Assembly (NCBI GenBank): GCA_000729835.1
Contig: JFHB01000020.1
Coordinates: forward strand, 1-64,000
DNA from: Atkinsonella hypoxylon
Lineage: Eukaryota > Ascomycota > Sordariomycetes > Hypocreales > Clavicipitaceae
Length of the DNA stretch: 64,000 nucleotides
Direction of reading: 5' to 3'
Every line of letters begins with the position of its first letter. Position 1 is the stretch's first letter. A program made the position numbers and the translations under genes. Under the pieces are notes generated by a model. The model was not told the DNA's origin. It made no database searches and worked only from the letters and a program-made list of their open reading frames with translations. Positions 22,705 to 33,739 of this stretch are shown piece after piece.

Positions 22705-24254
22705 CGCGAGAATGGCGGGGACCAGCTTATTATTTTTTCTTTTTTTGCTTTTCTTTTTTTTTTTTTGTTGTTAGGGAAGGATTCTGCGTCAATGCCTCGT
22801 GTAAAAGAAAGGGCAGGGCAAGCGAGGTAGTCCTCCCGGCGGCAGATGGGAAAAGCGAAGCTGAGCGGGAACCAAACAAATTGCAATCCTCAATGGCGGC
22901 AGGGAAGGAGGTTGAATGAATGAGTCTGGTGGGAACATGAAAGAAAATTATGTGAGGGGGCCATCGGCCATCTGCGCGGTGTAACAGCCAGTCACCCGTC
23001 GCCGCTCCGGACGGTCGGTCCACTGGCGGTCCACTGGCGGGAGGTAGTTAGGCACTGAACGTTTGAGCACTGGAACACTGAGCACTACTATCAGGCAAGG
23101 CGCCTGAGGCAGGCAGGCAGACGAAGAATTTGTGGTGGCAACTTCCCGCCACTTCACCGTTGCTCGCCCGCCCCCTGTGTGGGCCGAGCCATGAACAGCT
23201 CGTCATGATTGCATTCTGATATGAATATTCGAGCAAGTTGCCTCCGCTTTCGCCGCGAGTCAGCGACCAAGGCCAAGTGCTCGGCGCATTTGCACATGGC
23301 AACCCACAGCCATGACTTTGCCCCACTTGGTGCTGCGATCTCGGGCGCCCGCCATGCGACTACCAAGGGATTCGCGGCGATGATTAGGATGATTAGGATG
23401 ATTAGGATGATTAGGATGATTAGGCTTTCAAGGTCCCACATGTTCCAGGGAAACGGCGTTTGTTTGCTGCAAGTACGTCTATCAAACCAAAAAAGTGAAA
23501 AAGAGTGAAAAAAGAGTCATCAAGATCGATAAAGAAGCATCAACAGCATATGCATTCCAGCCTTCAAGCCCCATCAGGGACTATATCATGAGTGCAAACG
23601 GTTCGCCTACTTGCTTAATTTGCTAAGACGTACTCAGTCATCATCTGCGAGTTTGTAGCCCTTGACCATCTCCTCCCTCATCCTGTGCGTTCGCAGAACT
23701 GGAAGAGAATACGCGTGAATATTCCTTTCACCCGTCGTCACACCGCATTTACGCAAAGATTCAGTCAAGCTGTTGCCGAAAGTTTCTATTAAAAATGAGC
23801 TCCAAACAACCGTCTTAGATGTGAAAAACATCCCATTCCTATCTCTCCAAGTCCTCAAATGGTATATTTGTTCTAACGTGCACAAAAGATTTTCGCCCAA
23901 CACCAGGTGTGTGCAGTGTAAATGGTATCTTGGAAACGACAGTTGTATATATAAAAAAATTAAAATAAAGCATAAAAGACTCTGGTGCTTGAATCAAACG
24001 AGTATAGAAGAACGTCATAAAGTGTGATTGAGCATAGAAATGCTGAACTGTCCCAAAGACAGAGCCCCGAGTGGGACCATCAGCAAGGCAATGTAGAGAG
24101 TATGAAAGTAATGAATATGGAGATACAAGCGCCCTAGTCGTCAAGTCATTACTGAGAACAAACTTGTTGGGCATGTTCCGCGTCATGAACGCGTGCCGGT
24201 GGAGAAACAGAGCCGCGCGATTTAGCGTAACTATATACTGTGTTAATTCGTTTC
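22705..24254. other. ILV2 upstream / zinc-finger gene 3' region
   Basis: The first few hundred bases contain a T-rich tract (22733-22770) and duplicated CGGTCCACTGG words near 23014-23038, likely ILV2 promoter or 5' UTR. Further on is a 9-bp tandem array (separate entry). A 115-codon ATG frame on minus at 23839-24186 lies just 3' of the zinc-finger gene and has no domain; I treat it as UTR. Confidence 0.45.
23382..23424 (+). repeat. GATTAGGAT 9-bp tandem array
   Basis: Four perfect GATTAGGAT units (23382-23417) and a partial fifth (GATTAGG). A minisatellite in non-coding sequence between ILV2 and the zinc-finger gene. Confidence 0.9.
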
Positions 24255-26112
24255 CTACATGCCCAGCATTGTAGGTGCCATCTCTTGCGTGACCGGGCTT
24301 TCATGCGCTGCGGGTTTCTTAGCTGGCCAACAGCTTTCCATGCTGACCACTCTACTCCATGACGCTGGCCGCTTATGAGGAACCGGCGTTGCCGGCCGGA
24401 CCGTTGGCGCCTGGCTTATATTCAAATTATATATGTACATGCCTTGCGAGACGGCAATCTGGTGCGCATGCGGATCATATGACTCCATATTATAGTGGGA
24501 TCGGGATGGATTCTGCTCCATCTGCATGGTATACATCATTGGTCCCCCCTCAGGTGCGTTTATCTCTTTCGACGACCCCCGTGGTGCTTCTGGAGCGAAC
24601 TTTGGTGTATCGATTGGCCAAACCGTCTCGCTCGGTATCGGAAAAGGTGTGCCAGGGTGAGGGCCGGAGGGGTTATCGTCACGCACTACAGTGTCCACGA
24701 GGCTGCTATTACTGCATGTTGATGCTGGAGAAGTCGTGCTGGCATTTACAGAACCACTGGTCGGAGCGATGCTGGGTTCCATCACGTTGGCAGGAGTGAC
24801 AGGTCGAGACGAGCGTTTCCCTTGTCGGCTGGGCAGTCGAAATACTGTCGTGGCTATACTCGATCGACTCCTGCCACTAGTAAGCGTTGATGTGTCGTCC
24901 TCTATTTTGGGACTTTCCATAGCTCCAGCGTTGTGATCAGGAGAGTTAATCAGGCAAGTGGTGCGGTAGGGAAGCTGGAAATAGATGTCGATTTCGCCCG
25001 GTGGCGGAGTGCCTGCATTCGTGAATGGAGCAGTTCCAAGAATGAAAGCTAGTCGAACAATGTTCGGAATGTCACCTGCCAAATGGCGACATTCCAGCAT
25101 ACGCTTTAGTTCTCCAGATGAACGAGGTCGCCAGTAGAGTTGCTGTCGTTTTTCTTTCGGCCAGATGCAAGTCTTCCAGATCGATTTCACTCGAAGCTGT
25201 CGCATCAGATTTTGAATTTGAATGCGGTACTCCCAATCTTTCACGTCAAAGCCTTCCTCGAAATGCTTGGCAATATGTTCAAAATGCTTGTATCGAGTGG
25301 TAGTACCATCTTCAGCTGATTGAGCTTCGAACAAGCGCTCCTTGCACGGGGCAAAGCCGCAAGAGAAGACTACCTGGGTACACAACTCCGTTCGTGCCGC
25401 GTTGTTGGGTAGGGCCTTCATGCGATGCGCTTCTTTGGCGTGAATATTGTAGGCTCTTTCGGTGGAGAACGTCAAGTGGCAGCCTTTTGTGTGACATATC
25501 CAGACCACGTCAGCTCCGTGAAAATTGTGCAAGTGCTTCTTGAAATCGCTTTTGCGTCCAAATCCTACAGGGCTATTGTCGAGGAAACACATCGGACACT
25601 GATATTTCTTGGAAGTAGAAGCCAAGAGCCGCGGAGAGGGGTGTGAAGTAATGTCTCCCGGAGGCAGCGGTGAATGATCCGCAGCTGGCGAGTCTAACCA
25701 TGATCGCTCAGCAATTTTGCTAGTCTCTGTGTCGTGCAAAGGGTGGAATTTTGGAGACATCTCGGGCCACGTATATTGTGTGTGAATAGACGCATCATCT
25801 GACTTGCAGTGGAATGCATCAGATCCGGTCCAAGCTAATGATGGGTCACTGATGTTGCTGAAAAGAGTGCTCACGGAAAACATCGAGTCTCCAGCTGCAA
25901 GGCGCGAAGTGGTGTCAGTAGTCTCCGCTTTTGCGATGAAATAATATGCTAAGAACTTTGGTTTGCTTACAGGATGCGGAAGATCCGCTTAAGGCACTTA
26001 GTAAACTGGGCACGCCGTATTGCTGTACCAGTCTCAGAAGTAGCTGTTGGTCTTCTTCTGTCAAGGATCGTACGTTGGCGTCATCTTGTGGTTGTTTTTG
26101 GTAGGTGAACAT
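24255..26112 (-). CDS. C2H2 zinc-finger protein, probable transcription factor
   Basis: Two exons, 26112-25971 and 25894-24255, give 593 residues; the donor T|GTAAGC and acceptor GCAG|CT join cleanly to read SSASSGDSMFSV. The N-terminal 45 residues hold an acidic/Gln helix (LTEEDQQLLLRLVQQYG). Zinc finger 1 is CPMC to HLHNFH at about 147-173; zinc finger 2 is CHTKGC to HAKEAH at about 180-205. A third, Cys-poor segment with SCGFAPCKE follows. The rest is Ser/Pro/Thr-rich and probably disordered, with basic patches. This architecture is common in Pezizomycotina-specific regulators with fingers of the loosely spaced type. DNA binding is likely; targets are unknown. Nearest neighbours (ILV2 and a gene-poor region) give no clue to its pathway. 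Confidence 0.85.
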
Positions 26113-29100
26113 GGCAAGATTGTGGTGCGAAGTATATAAGTATATAGGTCGCATCCACCTTGCTGCTGTTTGTAACTACGTCTTCTATCAAGGACGAGAT
26201 CAGATTGAAGTCATCGGTTGAGGCGGCGTGTGAGCAGAACCGATAGTGCAGATAGCCTTGCCGCCCATGACAATTTCTCTTGTCAAGTGAGATGCCCAGC
26301 ACTTCGACTTGGGCGACACCTCACGCGTGCAACGGCGCGATGAGCAAGTCGGGTGGAGAAATCCAAAGATGAACAGTGTGACAGTGAGAGGAAGACTTTG
26401 TAATAACTTTTACATTGAACAGGCTGGCTTCGCGCGCAAACTAGACAAGAAACTGATAAATGCGTGGGTATGGAAGATGGACACAATCTTGAGTTTCGGC
26501 TGCACACGGAAAGTGTCCATCCACCTCAGTTGTAGCGTAGCGAATTCGGGAAATTATAGACGGTGTGAAAAGAAAATGTGGAAGAAGGTATATTGAAACA
26601 TGAACTAAGCTCGGTGGAAATGGAATCTGAGCTGCGGAAAAGGCCAGGGAGTGGGACTGGGAAATAGGAAATGGAAAATGAGACGCAAGGATGAAAAGTA
26701 GCCTGGACACTTGCTTCTAGTAGATCTCGCGGAAGGTCTAGTTAGTGGTCTTAGATGTCTGATTGCACCGGACGGAAAATGGCAATGAGATGAAGGCTGA
26801 TGGATGACTAAACACCCAGTCAAATCAAAGGTCAAGCAAGGTCAAACTAGGCCAAGCACGTCAAGACTCAAAATGTCTGCGACGACGTATGTAATACGGA
26901 ATACGGACTGGTCCATCTCGCAAGGCAGGCACGATGCGATGCTCACGCAGCTCTTCGCCACGATTCGCTGCTGCAACCCAAACAGAGCTAGCTGCTGGAG
27001 CTAGACTGGGTGTGACGGACGGTTCGGTTCGGTGCACCCAAAGGGCTCATTCCCTTGTTCTTTTTTTTTTTTTTTTTTTTTTTTCGTCAGTCAGGGTTCC
27101 GTTAACGAACGGTCGAGTTATGCAGAGCCATCATCAGTACCCCCCCGTCGTTTCAGGAACGAAGTCATTTTCTCACCGCAGTCTCAACGCATCCTGAAAC
27201 GCCTAGGCCCGCAACATACCCCAGTGCTGGAGGCCAGTCTGGAGCCACTAGTGGCCAATCAGAAGCCGCATCGGGGTGTCATATGCACTGGGAGACAAAT
27301 TACATGACGGGCTCCACACACCAATGCTCGCCTTGGAACCCATCATATAATTTGACCATCCTATCTTCCTCACCCTCCTTTCCTTTCCATCTACATGTGT
27401 CCTTTGCGTGCAGGGCACGGACCACCCTGTGCTTCTGGCGTTTTTCTAGAAGAATTGCGCATCAGACATGCCAGGACCGTTATCGTCTCAGGCCGTTTGG
27501 GTTAGATGCTTTATCAGCAGGACATGGCGTGTAGGGCCATTGAAGTAGATAGTGTATCATAAAGAAAGAGAAAGATCCAAGCTTAAAGTGTCGTGGACTG
27601 GAATTGGCAAGAATACTTCTTTATCAGCAATTATCAAGTATATTGCCCTACTACCACCGACAGATGGCTACGAAGCATATGCAGGGAGACGTCAGAAGTA
27701 AAGCATCATCTTCAGCTTGTTATTGAACATGATTTGCTAGAGGGTAGCGCAATATGGGCCCCGACCGTGAACCGCTAGTTGTGCAACCTCCTCGGTCTGT
27801 GTGAGCTCGTTACCGCAATACTGTTCAAGATGTCACAGATGATGGCGACCAGTCTCACTTACTACGTCGGACGGGGCACCAACGACATGCGTGGAAATAC
27901 ATTCTGTAAGTTCAACGGTACTTCCTGCTTGAAATTTGTGAAAGAAACGAACCCCATCAATCAAACCTTTACGTTGATGTTCCTGACAGTCCTGACAGCG
28001 CCCGCTCACATGTCGCTGCTTTGCCTTACCTGGAAGTGACCAACGAGCCATCATGACCTACGCCGGGTTTCATACCTCAAGAATGATCCAAGATTTTCTT
28101 GTACAAATATATGCAGAAAAGAGTCTCACTCAGCCTCAAATTTTGGTGTCTGCAGATAGAAGCGAAGCAAAATGGCTGGAGGGCAGAGACTCTGCTCAAG
28201 GAAGGGTTAGGCGAAAGGGTGAGCATCTTTGAGTGATAGCCTAAGGCAAATACTTATAACCTGGTCAAGAAACCATGCGCAGTTTTGGAGCGAGGTGCTT
28301 TCGGGCCATCCGACTTGGCTGGTATCAGGTAAGCACATTACTTCTATCTGACAAGGGAGGCCATGAAGCAATAGAACCTTAAACAGGGAGATAATGTATG
28401 CTAGCTCGATAGTGTAACGCAACTTACTTTGCAGTTTGGACCACTATAGACATAAGACTTCTGTAGTTAGTTCTCTGGCTTGTTGACTGGTTGTAATGTT
28501 CGGGCGGCGTGATTCAGATTAACGGCCACGCCGAAGATAGCCTGCAACAAATATCGTGAACTGACAATTAGATGGGCGAGACGGATGTGATTGATCCATC
28601 GATTGAGTGAAATCTTGGAAACTGTTCGTTTCCGGAGTCAATGATAAGCTGTGATATTGCCCCGTGGCTGATCATTGGTTTGCTCGGTGCAAGTCCTAGC
28701 TCGATGCCGACGAACGTGAAACAGGCCGAATGGTAAACACGCGGTTGGTACCCAACACCTCTCTTTAGAATGTATAGCTGCAGAGAACCGTTCTTTCAAC
28801 ACGACCAGATGACTCACCAAGATGATCTCACGAGAGAAAATTGCGAAGAAATGACTGGTCATTCATATCCGACTCTTGCTCGCCAGAGTATGGTGGTTAT
28901 CGTATGCGCTCGGGTCTGTGACAATTCCGAAGGGCCAGCAGCAGTAATTGAATGAGCGGCGTTGTGATGTTTGCTGAGGGATTTAAGTCCTCTGCCAGGA
29001 AGGACATGGCCAGACCTTTTAAAGAGGTCTGATGGCAGCAAGAAGAAAGTCTCCATACTTCGAGGCTGGAATATGAGATCTGGACAGTGTCAACGTACTT

Positions 29101-30522
29101 GTTTTCCCTTAAAATACCATTCTCAAAGTGACAATTCTCATGGTCTTGATCATCAGAGAGATATGGCAACGCATGTCCCAAGCTGAAACACTCCTGTTTA
29201 CTCAGCTAGAGCTTGGCTCCGGATCCTGCGGTCATACACAGTGCTAGCTCTCCAACTTATTTGTAATCATGCGACACTGGAAGCAAGCATCTCTCCAATT
29301 TGAATAAAGTTCGCCATCCATGCGACCATCCAGAACAGGAATCATAGCACTTGAGACGCGGTGGAACCTAGACTGCGCTTGCAAAGGTCACGTCAGCACT
29401 AAGCCTTTCATGACCAACTGTATAAGCGACCACTTCTGCTTATGCCTTCTAGGGAGGTTTCTAATCATGGTCCTCTTCGGTGTAATATGTGGAAAGAGAC
29501 AAACTGGAGCTGCAGTTTGCCTTTGCTCTTCCGATGCAGAATGGGGTAGAATGTGACGCTAGCTAAAAGATATTGGTGTCGATTTATCGTCATTGTATGA
29601 AAATCCACAGATTTTTATGCCTATTCTCTGTCATGTTTCGTGACGGGCGGCAATTGGGAAGCTCAGGCTTCCTATCAAGGGACTGCAGGAATGTCTGTCC
29701 AACGAAAGATTTAGGTTGAAAGCAAGAAGAGTGATACTAAGACATGATTTTGTTGGACAGCCGAGGGTCAAATAGGTGACCGGTTCGAAGCTCTCGATAG
29801 CTGTTGATAGTGGGCAAAGACACATCGTTTGGATATCTCCCATCATGCAATCCGCGATGCATGAACGTCCCCTGGCAAACTACGACCAGGAATGTAAATA
29901 TCCTATAAGGAAGCCACATTGCGGACTCCTGATACCTCGTCAAGGTCACTGCCGAGCGCCGCAAAGGGATACTGAAGATGTCGACTTAGGGAACTTCAAA
30001 GCAGCACCTTTTAGTTTGAATAGCTTAGGTGGTTGTGTCTTCGAGGCGCAGCGCCTCAATGAAGAGTACGAGACATTTTGCCGTTCCTGGCAGTGTATGC
30101 TTCCATCTGACATTGCACAGATCTCTGGTCCTATCGCTACATTCATGTCGTATTGGGGCCAGAATGGCCCTTCTGATGTGATCTGCAAAAGATTCAGAAT
30201 TTTTTATGGAATTTTTCCCTTGATCAGGTATGTTATTCGCAGCATCTCCAAGTCGGGCAGGACATTGCCCAGGCCTGCGATCATACCAACTTGCTGATGA
30301 TCCAGCCTGGCGATGTCGGGACCAATAAATAACGTATTTAGACCAGAAAGAGAGGGAGAAATAGCAAGAAGAAGAAAAAAATCAGCGGGTCAGTAATCTA
30401 ACTATTACTTATCAGCCTAGTGCCATCGCCATTACATAATGGGACAATGACCTTTTGTACAATATAAGGTTTAATTTAGCAACTTAACACTACTGATTCT
30501 AATCACTTAGTTATGTGCGATT
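26113..30522. other. 4.4-kb gene-poor region
   Basis: No gene could be supported. It holds a T-run at about 27061-27084 after a GGTTCGGTTCGGT duplication near 27020, and several short frames that mostly lack ATG starts and known motifs. The longest ATG frame is 29845-30297. The proximal part (26113-26800) is probably the zinc-finger gene's promoter. Confidence 0.45.
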
Positions 30523-31150
30523 ATGGAGGTTCCAGCAACACTAGAGCAAAAAACACCCCCAACTACACAAGTCTCACAAAATCGCAACGGTACATCTCCA
30601 GCACCTAATCCACAGCTTCGTAAGAAACTATCAAAGGACGAAAAGTCACTATACAGTAGGAGTACCGAAAGAAAACGCCGAGCTAAAATGGAAGACAGAT
30701 AGGAAGAATTAGTTAATCTTTCACCGGCACCTCAACCTCAATAGACGAGAAAGAAGACTCTGTCGCACCATAAGCTGGACTAATATTACATATAGGAGGG
30801 CTAGATTTGTATGAGAAGGCTGTAGAAGGATCTGCGATGTATTGCGGCGGCTCGCAATGTGTTATTTAAGGCTGAAGAGGTTGCGGTTGCTGCTAAAGAG
30901 GTTAATGCTGTTGCTAAAGATGTTGCTGTTGTTGTTGCTGTAAGGCCTCAATTATTGTAACAAGCATATCAATCCTCGTATTAATGTTTTCAAGAGTGTC
31001 CCTTTGCCCGCTTTTGCTTACAGCAGTGCTCATGCTTGCGATCGATAGTTCGGGCGTTAAAGCCGTTGAACGAGGGTCGGGAGTAGCCACAGAGAATAAT
31101 AAGCTCAGGTCGGCGATAACTGACTCAGGCCGGTGTGGTCTTTTCCTCAT
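30523..31150. pseudogene. Q-rich relic with RIP-type stop codons
   Basis: On minus, an ATG frame from 31150 runs 78 codons (ENINTRIDMLVTIIEALQQQ, coiled-coil-like then poly-Q) to a TAG. Beyond it the same frame stays Q-rich, and TAG or TAA sits where CAG or CAA is expected four times within about 30 codons (30914-30835); it then reads on without stops through SSPPICNISPAYGATE. On plus, an overlapping frame from 30523 reads LRKKLSKDEKSLYSRSTERK and is also cut by TAGs at places where CAG would fit. Premature TAG/TAA by C-to-T change is what RIP produces. The original protein is not recognised, and I cannot decide which strand was coding. Confidence 0.45.
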
Positions 31151-31439
31151 AGGATCAAGGATAAAAGCCCTTACGTTTCCCGTTACTAGATAGATTCGTG
31201 GTTAGTCAATCTGAATTCAATCATCTTATTATTTTTATCAACCAAAAGAGCACGCATTGTGGGAGATTATGTAGTATAAGTTGTATGTAGGTGTATACAT
31301 ATAGGTCCCTCAGAGGGGCTTGAGGGAATTGAAGGATTTGGGACCTAAGAGTCCAGGTCGGTGTGGACAAGTTATTGAGTATCATTTTTGGGGGGTTCTA
31401 GCAAATCTCAAGTCCAACCCATTTGCGTGAGGGTCCAGG

Positions 31440-31665
31440 TAGGGAAATTTTAGTATATGCCCTGCATATACTTAGTATACTAATTACACAGTGTTAATTT
31501 TTATTAAGAGGCTAAGATCGCTTATGCTTTACAATAGTAATAGAATATATAGTAAATGTATAGAAAGTAAACTTAACAATAAAAAGATAAGTGTTACAAT
31601 ATACTGGGCATATATGTACTGTATAAATTATATACTGGGTATATGCTAGGTATATACTATATATA
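31440..31665. repeat. TA-rich island with near-repeats
   Basis: A strongly TA-rich stretch in which variants of TATACTGGG/TATATGC recur (for example near 31598, 31631 and 31641). It looks like a second, smaller RIP-type island and directly abuts the ankyrin pseudogene. Confidence 0.5.
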
Positions 31666-32332
31666 TGCAGTCACTCTTAGCGTCTTTTGACTTCGATGTG
31701 TCTGAACCAGACGAAAAAGGCTATCCCGCCTTGGTGTATGCAGCGTTACAAGGCAACGATGCAGAAACCGTTCAATTGCTGCTCAGAGCAGACCTGCAGT
31801 CGCGGATAATCACCTTTAATCGCTGCAGCGAAGGCTAATGCAGTTGAAATAGCCTTGATATTGCTGCAAAATGGTGCCGATATATCCCAGCTATTTCGTG
31901 GAGAGCATGACCGAACGGTACTCCAGGTGGCTGCTGTCCACGACAACCCAGACATGATTAGGTTGCTTCTTGACCATGGTGCCGACCCAGCAATAGTGGA
32001 TTCCAATAATTCCACCGCTTTTGAGCTGGTGATACATTTCCATGGAAACGTGGAAAGCGTGGAGCTATTGGCCAAGCAGGGAATTGGATCAGCCGCTGGC
32101 CCTGGGTCTGCTGCTGGGCTTGCCCTTCTTCTGAATGCAATTTCTAAAGGCAAAGCGGATCTTGTTCAGTTTACTGTTTGACTATGGTGTTAGCCCGAAA
32201 TTCGGAATCCCTAGAACAGAGAAGGTGCCTATAGTCGAGGCCGTCTGGCAAGGGCATGTCAACGTCATGGACGTACTCATCAAAATGGCAGTTGCTCAAG
32301 CCCACATAACCTCTTACCAAAGTACAAGATAG
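31665..32332 (+). pseudogene. Ankyrin-repeat pseudogene
   Basis: Three frames carry successive ankyrin pieces. From ATG 31665: DEKGYPALVYAALQGNDAET, then VQLLL; next, from about 31822: AAAKANAVEIALILLQNGAD, DRTVLQVAAVHDN, MIRLLLDHGADPAIVDSNNS; and from about 32150: LLFDYGVSPKFG and EAVWQGHVNVMDVLI. These match the TxLhxAA...vvxLLLxxGAd consensus. At least two frameshifts (near 31810 and near 32165) and stops separate the parts, and no introns with good splice signals repair them. Ankyrin genes are abundant in accessory regions of such fungi. The 3' frame fades out by about 32440. Confidence 0.7.
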
Positions 32333-32921
32333 CCGAGCTGATGCTATATGCAATGCAGATTGGCGCATCATCTGCCCAGCAGTTCGATTCACCTGGCACA
32401 TCTTTTTCTGGGAATAGCACAGTTGCTGTGTGGCGTTGACATATGGAAATTGAACGGAGGCATAAGAAATTGATAAAGCCAAATGTCACACTTTGTCTGT
32501 AGTAGATATTGCATTCCAAGGCAGATCACACGGGCTCGTCATCTCCACTTGGGCATTTGTCAATTGTACAGCTATGCAGTCTGGTGTAAGTGTGATCCCG
32601 ATGAGCTGTACAGCCTCCACTAATCCAAGCACTGGTATTAGACCTTTGTTCACGGCCGTTCACTTCACACCAAGCCAATCAAAACAATTGCTATTAAGCT
32701 CTTCCCTAAAATTCTACTCGGTTTATCTCGTGGACTATGTTATGTGCCTGTGCCTGTGCTCCCCGCCGATGCCCGCAAGATATTACCCAATTTGGTAAGA
32801 CACTCGGCTATGACGGAGCCCCGCTAAATCTAATAGCCGGTGCGGCGTTCAACGTCATTCCATTGACAAGTTACTATACTAATACCTGCGTCGTAAACAC
32901 TTGAACAAACACAACTCCTAG

Positions 32922-33739
32922 ATGCCAACCAGCTCTAAAAACTCTCTCTCACGCTCTTCCGCCCAACTCTCTACTCTTACAACATCACTACAGGACTTTC
33001 GGCGGCATAGAAACATCTCTGATGTCTTAGCTTGTCGAGTTGTGTGCAGAAAGCTAGCAGACGCTGGAGCAGATATCGTATTCCGCCATGTCACCTTGAT
33101 GCACAATGAAGAAGGCTTGGAGAGACTATCGGAGCTATCTTGCTCGAGCTATAAAGACAAAGTGCGATATTTGACGCACTGTTTCGAAGATGTAGAGGCT
33201 GGACTTGTGCCTATATCCCCTTACTTATGTAGAGCCTACTGAAAAGACCACTGCAATCGATTTGCTGAGCTTTCTCAATAGTCCTTCTCAAATTGAGATT
33301 TTGCCCGCCGTTGAAAATAAGGCAACTACAATGGCTTTCCGAAAATTATGTTGCTCGGCTACAGTATTTCACGCTAGATGACGTGCTTGCTGACGGATAC
33401 TTTATTAAGTCCGAACAGTCAACCATAATATACGAAGCAACGTTGATCAGGAAAAATCGACGCCGTGGCTTGTTCGACAGTTCATGGCCAACCGTTTTAT
33501 TGACGTGCCACAGGATGATGAATATGGGATATTGGGGGCTAACTGTTATGTCTTTCTTTGCCTTTCCTAGGGGGGTGCTGGTGGTGTGGTTTCCCCTGCT
33601 TGAGATCACGCTGCTGCCGCGTCATTATCCTAGCAGCGAAAATCTACCATTTCAGCCATCCAGCCTATGCGGGACGCTCCTACTAACGCTTCGCTGCATT
33701 CATATTGATCTTCACAACAACTTTAGTTCGCATTGGTAA
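32922..33739 (+). pseudogene. F-box-like protein relic
   Basis: ATG 32922 opens a 106-codon frame with CRVVCRKLADAGADIVFRHV followed by TLMHNEEGLERLSELS and KVRYLTHCFE. This is the layout of many Pezizomycotina F-box-type proteins, in which a degenerate F-box is followed by LYRHVTL-like and serial leucine-rich pieces. The frame ends in TGA at 33241, yet the next frame continues sensibly (EKTTAIDLLSFLNSPSQIEI), and a third from 33293 has RLQYFTLDDVLADGY. Two frame changes without convincing introns suggest decay. A real short gene ending at 33242 is the alternative. Confidence 0.4.

Noticed and set aside
23839..24186. 115-codon ATG frame on minus just 3' of the zinc-finger gene
   Set aside because: Sits in the expected 3' UTR, shows no recognisable motif and has AT-leaning random composition.
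17721..26112. Secondary-metabolite cluster around the MFS pump, ILV2 and the zinc-finger gene
   Set aside because: No synthase, P450, methyltransferase or other tailoring gene is present; ILV2 is a housekeeping enzyme with wild-type resistance positions, not a self-resistance copy as far as can be seen.
29845..30297. 150-codon ATG frame on plus in the gene-poor region
   Set aside because: No known motif, conflicting frames on minus (29737-29964, 29946-30188), and the surrounding region is decayed. Could be a relic, but I cannot support a gene.
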